This document shows, in pieces, positions 1 through 5,921 of a stretch of 5,925 bases of DNA. The number at the start of each line of letters is the position of its first letter. Positions within the stretch are counted from its first letter, which is position 1. The position numbers and the translations under genes were made by a program. Source of the DNA: a bacterium (GTDB lineage Bacteria; Vulcanimicrobiota; Xenobia; Xenobiales; Xenobiaceae); the NCBI GenBank assembly GCA_017444165.1, contig JAFSXH010000140.1:1-5925 (forward strand). Reading direction: 5' to 3'. The notes under the pieces were generated by a model. That model made no database searches and was not told the origin of the DNA. It saw only the letters and a program-made list of their open reading frames with translations.

Positions 1-239
1 CCGAGACCGAGACCGAAGCTGAGACCGAGACCGAAGCTGAGACCGAGACCGAAGCTGAGACCGAGACCGAAGCTGAGACCGAGACCGAGGAGACCGAGAC
101 CGAAGCTGAGACCGAGACCGAAGCTGAGACCGAGACCGAAGCTGAGACCGAGACTGAAGCTGAGACCGAGACCGAAGCTGAGACCGAGACCGAAGCTGAG
201 ACCGAGACCGAAGCTGAGACCGAGGAGCCAGTTCCCTAG
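1..239 (+). CDS. 3' end of an unidentified gene; acidic Glu/Thr/Ala repeat tail
   Basis: This is the C-terminal part of a protein that begins left of the window. The frame starting at base 3 is open to a TAG at 237-239. It reads as back-to-back ETETEA hexapeptides and ends E-T-E-E-P-V-P. No folded domain is visible, so the main function is unknown; the visible 78 residues are a highly acidic, probably disordered tail or spacer. The frame is a judgement, because the repeat has no stop in plus frame 1 either (a Pro/Arg/Lys reading open to about 321) or in any minus frame. I chose this frame because it gives a clean acidic tail with a prompt stop, and because a plus-strand terminator follows about 90 bases later. 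The neighbouring lipoprotein also ends in an acidic tail, so the missing part might be a similar exported protein, but that is inference. Confidence 0.6.
   Translation, partial: ETETEAETETEAETETEAETETEAETETEETETEAETETEAETETEAETETEAETETEAETETEAETETEAETEEPVP
3..224 (+). repeat. Tandem repeat, 18-bp unit (GAGACCGAGACCGAAGCT)
   Basis: There are eleven full 18-bp units at 3-74 (four) and 90-215 (seven), one shortened 15-bp unit at 75-89, and a 9-base partial unit at 216-224. The array continues to the left edge, so its full length is unknown. Units are identical except for one C-to-T change at 155 (ACC to ACT, silent for Thr) and the short unit, which lacks the GCT codon and has GAG in place of GAA. 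Each unit contains a 6-bp GAGACC sub-repeat. Every length change is a multiple of three, so copy number can vary without breaking the frame. The near-identity suggests recent expansion or homogenisation. Confidence 0.97.
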
Positions 240-278
240 TCCTAGGTTTACGTTCCTTAGTGAACAGCAGAACTTGGT

Positions 279-305
279 GATGCACTTCTATTTTGTGAGT
301 GCATC
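279..305 (+). other. Perfect 8-bp inverted repeat (RNA hairpin) after the repeat gene
   Basis: GATGCACT at 279-286 pairs exactly with AGTGCATC at 298-305 across an 11-base loop. No T-run follows directly, so it is not a typical intrinsic terminator by itself. It lies between the TAG at 239 and the strong terminator at 329-373. It could be a 3'-end stabilising hairpin of the upstream message, a protein binding site, or chance. Confidence 0.5.
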
Positions 306-328
306 TCAACAGGTTAGTTAATTAATCG

Positions 329-373
329 AGACACCGATTGAACGCAATGTTTGGTCGGTGTCTTTGCTTTTTG
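329..373 (+). terminator. Rho-independent terminator of the upstream repeat-tail gene
   Basis: AGACACCGA (329-337) pairs perfectly with TCGGTGTCT (355-363), extendable by two T-G wobble pairs. The loop is about 13-17 bases, and a T-rich tract follows (363-372, TTTGCTTTTT-like). The T-tract side shows it stops plus-strand transcripts. This separates the repeat-tail gene from the lipoprotein operon, which must then have its own promoter between about 374 and 448. I see no convincing -35/-10 pair there. Confidence 0.8.
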
Positions 374-448
374 TTGAGGTTAGGTAGGAAACTGAGCAAG
401 TTTCTTGTAGATAGGGGCCGATATTTTAGATGTTTAATCTTTTTGCCT

Positions 449-456
449 GGAGAGGA
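449..456 (+). promoter_or_regulatory. Ribosome binding site of the lipoprotein gene
   Basis: GGAGAGGA is a strong Shine-Dalgarno match nine bases upstream of the ATG at 466. It fixes the start of the first operon gene and shows the host uses canonical Shine-Dalgarno initiation. Confidence 0.8.
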
Positions 457-465
457 TGTTTATAA

Positions 466-2157
466 ATGGCCAATCTAAATCGGTATGGTTTTCCTGTATT
501 TGTTGCGGCAGCTACTAGTTTGTTGCTTGGTCTTTATGCTGTCGGTTGTGGTTCAGATACAGAATTGACAAAACCAGATCCCAGTAAAGCTAATACTGGT
601 AAGGTGACCTTTAGTTATAGAGATGAAGGGACGCCGCTGTATGCTAAGACGATCCTTCCTTCTGATGTCTCAAAGGTTGTTTATACCTTCACCCGCGATT
701 ATACCTATCTTTTGGGGTCTGAGTATAAATTTGGCGGTGGGTCTTCAGAGTCTACTGAGTCGATTGAAAAGAGTAATGAGACTATAGACAAGAGTTCTAC
801 TAGTTCATCTACTACTAAAGATGAGAGGGATGATTCCACTGCCTTTACTAGTACTGATGTTACCGTCTCTGGCGTTCCTGTAGATGCCAATAAAGTTTCT
901 GCTTTTTATTATGATTCTGCAAATAATATCATCGCTATCGGTGTAAACCAGTTGTCTTGGTCTAGTGAAGGTAATACTAGTGTTGCCACGATTAGCAATC
1001 CTGATTTTAACGAGTCTATCACTGATAGTTTAGAAGATGAGCTCTTTACTGTTGTTGCTCCTAATCATGTCGATGTTGGTGAAAGTCTTTTGATCACCCC
1101 TTATGCCAACTATACGGATGTTCAGGGTAGAAAGTCTGCGCTGATTTTGAGTGATATAGCTACTTTTACTACTAAGAGCGGAAAGTATGTTCAAGAAGAT
1201 AAGTTTGCGTTAGATCGCACTCCTTCTAATAAAGTTACACCTGGTTACTATACTGGTAAGGTTTATGGGCAACATGAGATCGATATTGATATCGAAGATT
1301 TGGGTTTGGTCGGTTTGACATCGACTACGGTTCCCATTTACGTTACCGATGCCCAGTTGAGTAGTATTTATATCAATGCGGATGATAATGATCAAATTAC
1401 TCTCTTAGCTGCAGATGATTCTTTGGGACTTTCGGAGGTCTTTGTGCAGAATTTAAGTGGAGTAGTTGATGTAAAGAAGGCTAGAGTAACTGCCACAGGT
1501 AGGTATGTCTCCGATAATGGTAATCCAGGCTTTGAGACTGATGTTACATCTATGCTCAGTTGGAGCAGTGACAATAAGAAGGATTTTAAAGATGGCATGG
1601 AGGGAGGGGTCTTTGTCCTTAAAGCCCTCAATTCTTCCAAGGAGACTACTGCTCAAATCACTGCTACTGTAACTAATAAAGACGATGTGGTAGTCAGCGA
1701 CACCGTGACGCTTCGAGCTATTCCCGCCAAGGCCAAGCTAAAGACATCTTTAAATAACACCACTGGTATTGTTAGCCAAGAGCTCACTAGAGGTACGGTT
1801 GAGGGCTACTTTACAATAACGGATGGAGAGAGCGAATACGACAGCAGTAGTACTTCAGTCGTCTACTCTGAGAATTGTACCGTTAAGGCTAGAACTAGTA
1901 ACATGGATGACGAGTATGGCCGTCCCTACGTTTACAAAGACGGCGAGGACTTCATCTTAGATACTACTCATAATCTCTCTGGTGATGTTGTGGCTATTTC
2001 TGCTAATTACAATGGAGATGACGCTAACATCAAAGCTGAAACTATATCTGTTACTGTAGATGGTTCAATTGATGAGAGCGATGAGAGTGTCGAGAGCGAT
2101 GAAAGCATCGAGATTGAAAGTGAAGAAGTAGATTCTTCTGAGGAAGAACAGGTTTAA
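466..2157 (+). CDS. Predicted lipoprotein with an Ig-like (Big2-type) segment and an acidic tail
   Basis: The product is 563 residues. Residues 1-27 form a signal peptide (Arg6, hydrophobic run 9-27) ending in a relaxed lipobox A-V-G-Cys28, so it should be exported and lipid-anchored at Cys28. Gly at +2 gives no inner-membrane retention signal of the Asp+2 kind. Residues 45-165 are beta-rich and interrupted by a Ser/Thr/Glu-rich low-complexity insert (about 90-128). Residues about 338-416 resemble a bacterial Ig-like group 2 fold, with a 'LSWSSDN' core and a later 'AQITATVTN' strand. A similar 'LSWSSEGN' at 163-170 suggests a second, diverged Ig-like unit. Residues about 532-563 are an acidic Ser/Asp/Glu tail. 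No catalytic motif is visible, and I do not recognise a named family. A role in surface adhesion or envelope structure is plausible only by analogy. The start is supported by the strong Shine-Dalgarno site. It is first in a run with the ligase gene, which begins 11 bases after its stop. Confidence 0.85.
   Translation: MANLNRYGFPVFVAAATSLLLGLYAVGCGSDTELTKPDPSKANTGKVTFSYRDEGTPLYAKTILPSDVSKVVYTFTRDYTYLLGSEYKFGGGSSESTESIEKSNETIDKSSTSSSTTKDERDDSTAFTSTDVTVSGVPVDANKVSAFYYDSANNIIAIGVNQLSWSSEGNTSVATISNPDFNESITDSLEDELFTVVAPNHVDVGESLLITPYANYTDVQGRKSALILSDIATFTTKSGKYVQEDKFALDRTPSNKVTPGYYTGKVYGQHEIDIDIEDLGLVGLTSTTVPIYVTDAQLSSIYINADDNDQITLLAADDSLGLSEVFVQNLSGVVDVKKARVTATGRYVSDNGNPGFETDVTSMLSWSSDNKKDFKDGMEGGVFVLKALNSSKETTAQITATVTNKDDVVVSDTVTLRAIPAKAKLKTSLNNTTGIVSQELTRGTVEGYFTITDGESEYDSSSTSVVYSENCTVKARTSNMDDEYGRPYVYKDGEDFILDTTHNLSGDVVAISANYNGDDANIKAETISVTVDGSIDESDESVESDESIEIESEEVDSSEEEQV
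2071..2115 (+). repeat. Short degenerate repeat encoding x-Glu-Ser triplets in the lipoprotein tail
   Basis: A 9-bp pattern (GATGAGAGC and variants) encodes D-E-S, D-E-S, V-E-S, D-E-S, then I-E-I and E-S-E-E. Copies differ at wobble positions (AGC/AGT, GAG/GAA), so this array is older or more diverged than the 18-bp array at the left edge. It makes the acidic C-terminus of the lipoprotein. Confidence 0.7.
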
Positions 2158-2168
2158 GGCAAACTCTT

Positions 2169-3743
2169 ATGGACGGAATTAAAGAGCAACAGACGTGGCA
2201 GATAGATTTTAAGTATTTACAGAAACGTTTGCCTGCGGCTTGGCAGAGTGTTTGGAGTGATCCTTTGCGGGCGCGTACAGTAGTGGTTGTACCTTCTATC
2301 TCCTTGCCGCCCTTAGAATTGGCTAAAGTGCCAGGTTCCGTCCATTATGAGGAGCGTCTCTTGTCGTTTTTAACCCTTCTGGGTATGGCTAAGACACACG
2401 TTATTTACGTTACCGCTCTGCCCATACCCGATGAGGTTATTTCGTATTACTTGCAGTTTTTACCAGGGGTGACTTTTTCTCACGCGCGGGAGAGGTTGCA
2501 CATTATCTCTCTGATGGATCGCAGTGATCGTCCCTTGACGCAGAAGATATTGGAGCGTCCTCCTGTGATAGAGAGGGTTAAGCGCGAGATAGTCAACCCT
2601 GAGCTTTCCTATATGGAAGTTTATTACAATACCGACTTAGAACACGAATTAGCAGTTAAGTTGGGAATTCCTATTTGGGGAGCAACTGAGGATCTTCACT
2701 ATTGGAATACTAAGACGGGTACGCGCGAGATATTTTCCTGCCTCAATATAGCTCATCCCAAAGGTCAAGGTAATGTTTACACTTTGAAAGATGTCGCTCA
2801 AGCTCTGCTAGATATCAAAAATACTATCCCTGAATTAGATAGGGCTGTTCTCAAATTAAACGAGGGCCTTTCAGGGATAGGAAACATAGTAATAAACTTG
2901 AGTGATTTGCCAGATAATGAGGATCCTAGTATTGTAGAAGATTATCTGCAGAATTTACCTGAAGATCATTTTGCCGATGTACCCTGGAGTGTTTTCCAAA
3001 ATATTTTGAGTGATCAAGGTGGTGTTGTGGAGGCCTTTATTCAGAGTGAGGGACGCACATCGCCAACTATTCAGCTTTTTATCAATCCCGATGGTGAGAT
3101 CGTTATTGATTCTACTCACGAACAGATATTGGGTGGGAGTAGCAGTATAGAATATAAGGGTTGCACTTTGCCTGCTAAGCGTGAGTATTCGAAGATCTTA
3201 CATGAGCTGGGACTGCGCATTGGCAAGAAATTGATCTCCTTGGGGGCATTGGGTCCTGTCTCTATCGATTTTCTTGTCTTGCCTGAGAGCGAGTTTGTTC
3301 ATCATGAGGCCATAGAGGGAGAGATCGTTAAATATAATGGTTGCGTTATTTGCGCTATTGAGATCAATATGCGGCGTGGTGGTACGACTTTGCCTTTGCA
3401 TACTACCAAGTTTTTGACGGGTGGCCATTACGATCCTAAAAAAGGTATATTTTGTACACCTTCTGGCCATGAGATCTGTTACGTGTCTTTTTCCAACATA
3501 GCTCCACCTGAGGCTAAGGGACTCTGTCCTAACGATATTATTGATATTATTACTGATGCTGAACTTCACTACAATTCAGCTTTGTGTAGCGGTGTGATCT
3601 TCCACACTATCGGGGCTTTGTCTCAATATGGCCGCTTGGGAGCGACTTGTGTGGCTCCTACTCAAGAGAAGGCTTGGCGATTGGCCGAAGAGACGCGCAG
3701 TATTTTAAAGGCTAAGTCTAAGGATTTAAGTTGGATCCATTAA
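2169..3743 (+). CDS. PGM1-related ATP-grasp ligase (carboxylate-amine/peptide ligase-like)
   Basis: The product is 524 residues, apparently cytosolic with no signal or membrane segment. By family it should use ATP to activate a carboxylate as an acyl phosphate and join it to an amine, as PGM1 does in making the peptide antibiotic pheganomycin. The true substrate here is unknown. Residues 38-131 carry the typical pre-ATP-grasp blocks: 'VVVVPSISL', 'HYEERLL' (59-65), 'SHARERL' (104-110) and 'RPLTQKILERP' (121-131). The ATP-grasp part follows: 'TKTGTREIF' (181-189), the nucleotide-loop block 'LKLNEGLSGIGN' (228-239), 'VSIDFLVL' (364-371) and the metal-site block 'AIEINMRRGGTTLP' (396-409) with Glu398 and Asn400. 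The C-terminal PGM1_C-like end has 'GVIFHTIGALSQYGRLG' (475-491). It looks full length. It starts 11 bases after the lipoprotein stop with a weak AAGG nine bases upstream, and its TAA overlaps the next ATG, implying translational coupling. Family assignment is from recalled motif patterns; specificity is not readable. Confidence 0.85.
   Translation: MDGIKEQQTWQIDFKYLQKRLPAAWQSVWSDPLRARTVVVVPSISLPPLELAKVPGSVHYEERLLSFLTLLGMAKTHVIYVTALPIPDEVISYYLQFLPGVTFSHARERLHIISLMDRSDRPLTQKILERPPVIERVKREIVNPELSYMEVYYNTDLEHELAVKLGIPIWGATEDLHYWNTKTGTREIFSCLNIAHPKGQGNVYTLKDVAQALLDIKNTIPELDRAVLKLNEGLSGIGNIVINLSDLPDNEDPSIVEDYLQNLPEDHFADVPWSVFQNILSDQGGVVEAFIQSEGRTSPTIQLFINPDGEIVIDSTHEQILGGSSSIEYKGCTLPAKREYSKILHELGLRIGKKLISLGALGPVSIDFLVLPESEFVHHEAIEGEIVKYNGCVICAIEINMRRGGTTLPLHTTKFLTGGHYDPKKGIFCTPSGHEICYVSFSNIAPPEAKGLCPNDIIDIITDAELHYNSALCSGVIFHTIGALSQYGRLGATCVAPTQEKAWRLAEETRSILKAKSKDLSWIH
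3720..3724 (+). promoter_or_regulatory. AAGGA site that bears on the synthase start
   Basis: AAGGA lies 6 bases before a TTG at 3731 (giving 339 residues) and 18 bases before the ATG at 3743 (335 residues). The spacing favours the TTG. The ATG instead shares one base with the upstream stop (TAATG), a layout typical of termination-reinitiation. Both give the same enzyme apart from four N-terminal residues. Confidence 0.5.
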
Positions 3744-4750
3744 TGTTAGAGGATATACTCCGTGAAGTCTCTCGCGCTTTCTATCTTAGTATGCGTGTTT
3801 TGCCTTGTGAGGTGCGTCCAGCTATAAGTGTGGGCTATCTTCTAGCGCGGGCCGCCGACACTTTGGCCGATGATCCTAGTTTGAGTGCCGAGGAGCGGCA
3901 GGCAAATTTACAAGATTGGTTGCGTGTTCTTGAAGGAGAAACGACAGAAGAAGAGCGTGCAGTATTATGGGTACGCTGGCGCGATCTTACTTTGAATAAT
4001 AGTGGTATAACCAGAGGGGAAGCCCGCCTTTTAGAGCGTCTATCTGAAGCCTACGCTCTTTTTTTATCTCTGGATGATTTTGCTCGTGTTCAAGTTTTGC
4101 AAGTTTTGCGTACTCTAATTTCAGGAATGCTCCTCGATCTGCGCTCTTTTCCTGGTTATTTTTCTAAAATTGACGAACTAGAGAATTACACTTATTTAGT
4201 AGCTGGTTGTGTGGGTGAATTTTGGACTAATATTATGTTTCATTATTTACACTTCGTTCCCACCAGCCGTCTGGAAGATATGCGTGCTTGGGGTGTCAGT
4301 TTTGGTCAAGCTCTCCAGTATACTAATATTTTACGCGATCTTCCCAAAGATTTGCAAAACGGTCGTTCTTACGTGCCTTTAGATAGTCTCCATGCTTTCA
4401 TAAGTAAGAGCGAAGGCAATTTAAAGGCTCATCGTCAGGAACTTGTTCCTTTTGTTGAGCGAGCTTTGGAACATTTTGAAGATGCTTTTAAGTATATAAA
4501 GGGAACCCCAAAACGTTTCGTCCTTCTGCGTTTATCGACTATCTGGCCTGTAGCTATAGGTTTGGGAACATTCCTAGAAATGGCTAAAAGTGATCTTTGG
4601 CCCAGTTACAAAAAGCGCATCAAAGTTTCGCGCTCCTGGGTTTACACCATGATGGCCCTTTCACTAGTGGCTGTGTGGAGCAACAGTCTGTTGGATTTTA
4701 TTTGGGAAATCTTTAGGAAAAAAATCCGAAACGCTCTTGAAGATCGCTGA
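3743..4750 (+). CDS. Squalene/phytoene synthase family enzyme (head-to-head prenyl transferase, probably squalene synthase-like)
   Basis: The product is 335 residues from the ATG. It should condense two farnesyl diphosphates (or, less likely, two geranylgeranyl diphosphates) to make squalene or a related C30/C40 product. The conserved N-terminal block 'VSRAFYLSMRVLP' opens the fold. The first Asp-rich Mg2+-diphosphate motif is D39-T-L-A-D43. 'YLVAGCVGEFW' (151-161) is the central signature. The second motif lies in 'NILRDLPKDLQNGRSYVP' (195-212), with D199-L-P-K-D203. All key acidic residues are present, so it looks active. A hydrophobic stretch near the end (about 298-324) followed by basic residues could hold the enzyme at the membrane, where its product would partition. 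The residues that separate squalene from phytoene synthases cannot be settled by eye; I lean to squalene. No cyclase, desaturase or HpnC/HpnE-type partner is in the window. The gene shares a base with the ligase gene upstream, and its last 38 bases lie antisense to the glycosyltransferase gene. Confidence 0.88.
   Translation: MLEDILREVSRAFYLSMRVLPCEVRPAISVGYLLARAADTLADDPSLSAEERQANLQDWLRVLEGETTEEERAVLWVRWRDLTLNNSGITRGEARLLERLSEAYALFLSLDDFARVQVLQVLRTLISGMLLDLRSFPGYFSKIDELENYTYLVAGCVGEFWTNIMFHYLHFVPTSRLEDMRAWGVSFGQALQYTNILRDLPKDLQNGRSYVPLDSLHAFISKSEGNLKAHRQELVPFVERALEHFEDAFKYIKGTPKRFVLLRLSTIWPVAIGLGTFLEMAKSDLWPSYKKRIKVSRSWVYTMMALSLVAVWSNSLLDFIWEIFRKKIRNALEDR
4713..4750. other. Convergent 3' coding overlap of 38 bp
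   Basis: The synthase stop (TGA, 4748-4750) lies inside the glycosyltransferase frame, and the glycosyltransferase stop (TAA on minus, 4715-4713) lies inside the synthase frame. About twelve C-terminal codons of each gene are antisense to each other. There is no room for a terminator between the genes, and I see no good hairpin plus T-tract at the junction, so transcripts from both sides probably overlap. Confidence 0.9.
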
Positions 4751-5921
4751 AAGAAAAATTGGGATCTTTGGAGCGTGGGGTCTCTTTAGCTCCTACTTCT
4801 TTGTACAATTTGACGAGTCTCTGAGTGTAATTCTCTATGGAGTAGGTATTAGCAGTCTCTTGAGCTTTCAAGCCCATAGAGTGGCGCAGTTCATCTTCTT
4901 TTACCGCTCTGGCTAGAATATTGGCATAAGCATCTTCTTCACAAGGAGAGAGCAAACCGTCTACTCCATGAGTTACGGTGTCCCCTGTTCCACAAGCATC
5001 TACTGCAATCACTGGCAACCCTGCTGACATGCCTTCTAAAACGGCTAAGGGTTTAACTTCAGTAGTACTAGTCATAACGAAAAGATCGGCGGCTCGATAA
5101 TATTGAGGGATCTCTGTATAGTTGACGCGACCAGGGAAGAATACATACTCTCCGAGCCCCAACTCGCGTGCCTCGTTGCGCAGATCCTCTAAGATTGGAC
5201 CGTCTCCTAATAGCATTAGGCGGACTTGAGAGGCGTTTTCGTGTACTCTTTTGAAGGCGCGTAACATAAAGCTGAGATTTTTTTCTAATCCCATGCGCCC
5301 CGTGACTATACACAGCAGATTTTCCTCGCTCAAACCAAATTGTTGACGGATTTTACTCCCATCTGCCTGAGCGAAAGAATTAACATCAATAGCATTTTGC
5401 AGAACTTCTACATGGCAGTTTACATCATATTCATCTAAAAGTTCTCTTATTTGCGGAGAGGGACATATTACGCAGTCGCATTTGCGCGTATATCTGGTGA
5501 CTGCCTCACGAGCCGCCTTACGCACGAGTGGAGTGGGCAGGGGTACATAGTGGGCGTACTTCTCTAATTGAGTGTGAAATGTATAAACGAGGGGGATCTT
5601 TAAAAACTTAGCAAAACGCGCCCCTACATCACCCAACAAGAATGGATGATGAGTGTGAATAACATTGGCTCCCAAACTAGCAATTAATGTAAATAGTCTT
5701 GAGGAGTAGGGGATAGCTACGGGAAAATTTACTTTGTTAGTCAGGTTTAGAGAGTGGAAACGCCAGACTCCGCTCTGTTCCTCCCGATAACCTGGTACTT
5801 TAGGAGCAAAGACAAAAGGTTTGTGTCCATTGCGCAAGAGTCCCTTGCGAATTAAGTAGACTGAATTGACTACCCCGCTAACTATGGGGCGATAAGCATT
5901 GGTAAAGATCGCGACTCGCAT
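4713..5921 (-). CDS. GT4-family glycosyltransferase, likely acting on a membrane lipid
   Basis: The product is 402 residues, a full-length two-Rossmann-domain (GT-B) retaining enzyme that should move a sugar from a nucleotide sugar to an acceptor. The N-terminal acceptor domain shows 'PIVSGVVNSV' (12-21), 'HTHHPFLLG' (89-97) and 'YTFHTQLEKYAHYVP' (113-127), the last two resembling GT4 enzymes that glycosylate diacylglycerol. The linker has 'LQNAIDVNSF' (174-183). The C-terminal donor domain has 'GRMGLEKNL' (208-216) with Arg209 and Lys214, 'GDGP' (239-242) and the EX7E motif 'EVKPLAVLE' with Glu288 and Glu296. No transmembrane helix is obvious, as expected for a peripheral membrane enzyme. 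The ATG at 5921 gives a canonical N-terminus (MRVAIFTNAYRP). Only four upstream bases are in the window, so its promoter and ribosome site are not visible. The lipid acceptor is inference; polysaccharide or other GT4 acceptors are possible. Confidence 0.87.
   Translation of the reverse strand: MRVAIFTNAYRPIVSGVVNSVYLIRKGLLRNGHKPFVFAPKVPGYREEQSGVWRFHSLNLTNKVNFPVAIPYSSRLFTLIASLGANVIHTHHPFLLGDVGARFAKFLKIPLVYTFHTQLEKYAHYVPLPTPLVRKAAREAVTRYTRKCDCVICPSPQIRELLDEYDVNCHVEVLQNAIDVNSFAQADGSKIRQQFGLSEENLLCIVTGRMGLEKNLSFMLRAFKRVHENASQVRLMLLGDGPILEDLRNEARELGLGEYVFFPGRVNYTEIPQYYRAADLFVMTSTTEVKPLAVLEGMSAGLPVIAVDACGTGDTVTHGVDGLLSPCEEDAYANILARAVKEDELRHSMGLKAQETANTYSIENYTQRLVKLYKEVGAKETPRSKDPNFSFSDLQERFGFFS

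Noticed and set aside
1..239. CRISPR array or non-coding satellite instead of a coding repeat
   Set aside because: There are no unique spacers between units. The units are directly adjacent, all length changes are multiples of three, and the frame ends in a stop followed by a terminator, which fits a coding repeat.
280..321. A 13-codon open frame (MHFYFVSASQQVS) covering the 279-305 hairpin, as a possible leader peptide
   Set aside because: There is no Shine-Dalgarno site, no run of a regulatory amino acid, and a terminator lies between it and the next gene without an alternative antiterminator stem that I can see.
374..448. Sigma-70 promoter using TTGTAG (405-410) and TTTAAT (433-438) or TATTTT (422-427)
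   Set aside because: The spacings are 22 and 11 bases, far from 17, and the -35 match is poor. A promoter must lie in this stretch if the terminator works, but I cannot place it.
347..478. A 43-residue open frame starting MFGRCLCFLL between the terminator and the lipoprotein gene
   Set aside because: Its start lies inside the terminator loop, it has no Shine-Dalgarno site, its composition is not protein-like, and it runs over the lipoprotein start in another frame.
1210..1656. Several overlapping minus-strand open frames of 60-80 residues inside the lipoprotein gene
   Set aside because: They overlap each other in different frames, lack ribosome sites and recognisable domains, and mirror the sense gene.
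3198..3569. A 123-residue minus-strand open frame inside the ligase gene
   Set aside because: It is antisense to the conserved ATP-grasp core, has no recognisable motif or ribosome site, and is explained by the codon usage of the real gene.
4740..4768. Inverted repeat AAGATC/GATCTT as a terminator at the convergent junction
   Set aside because: The stem is only 6 bp with a 17-base loop, it lies within glycosyltransferase coding sequence, and no T-run follows on either side at the right distance.
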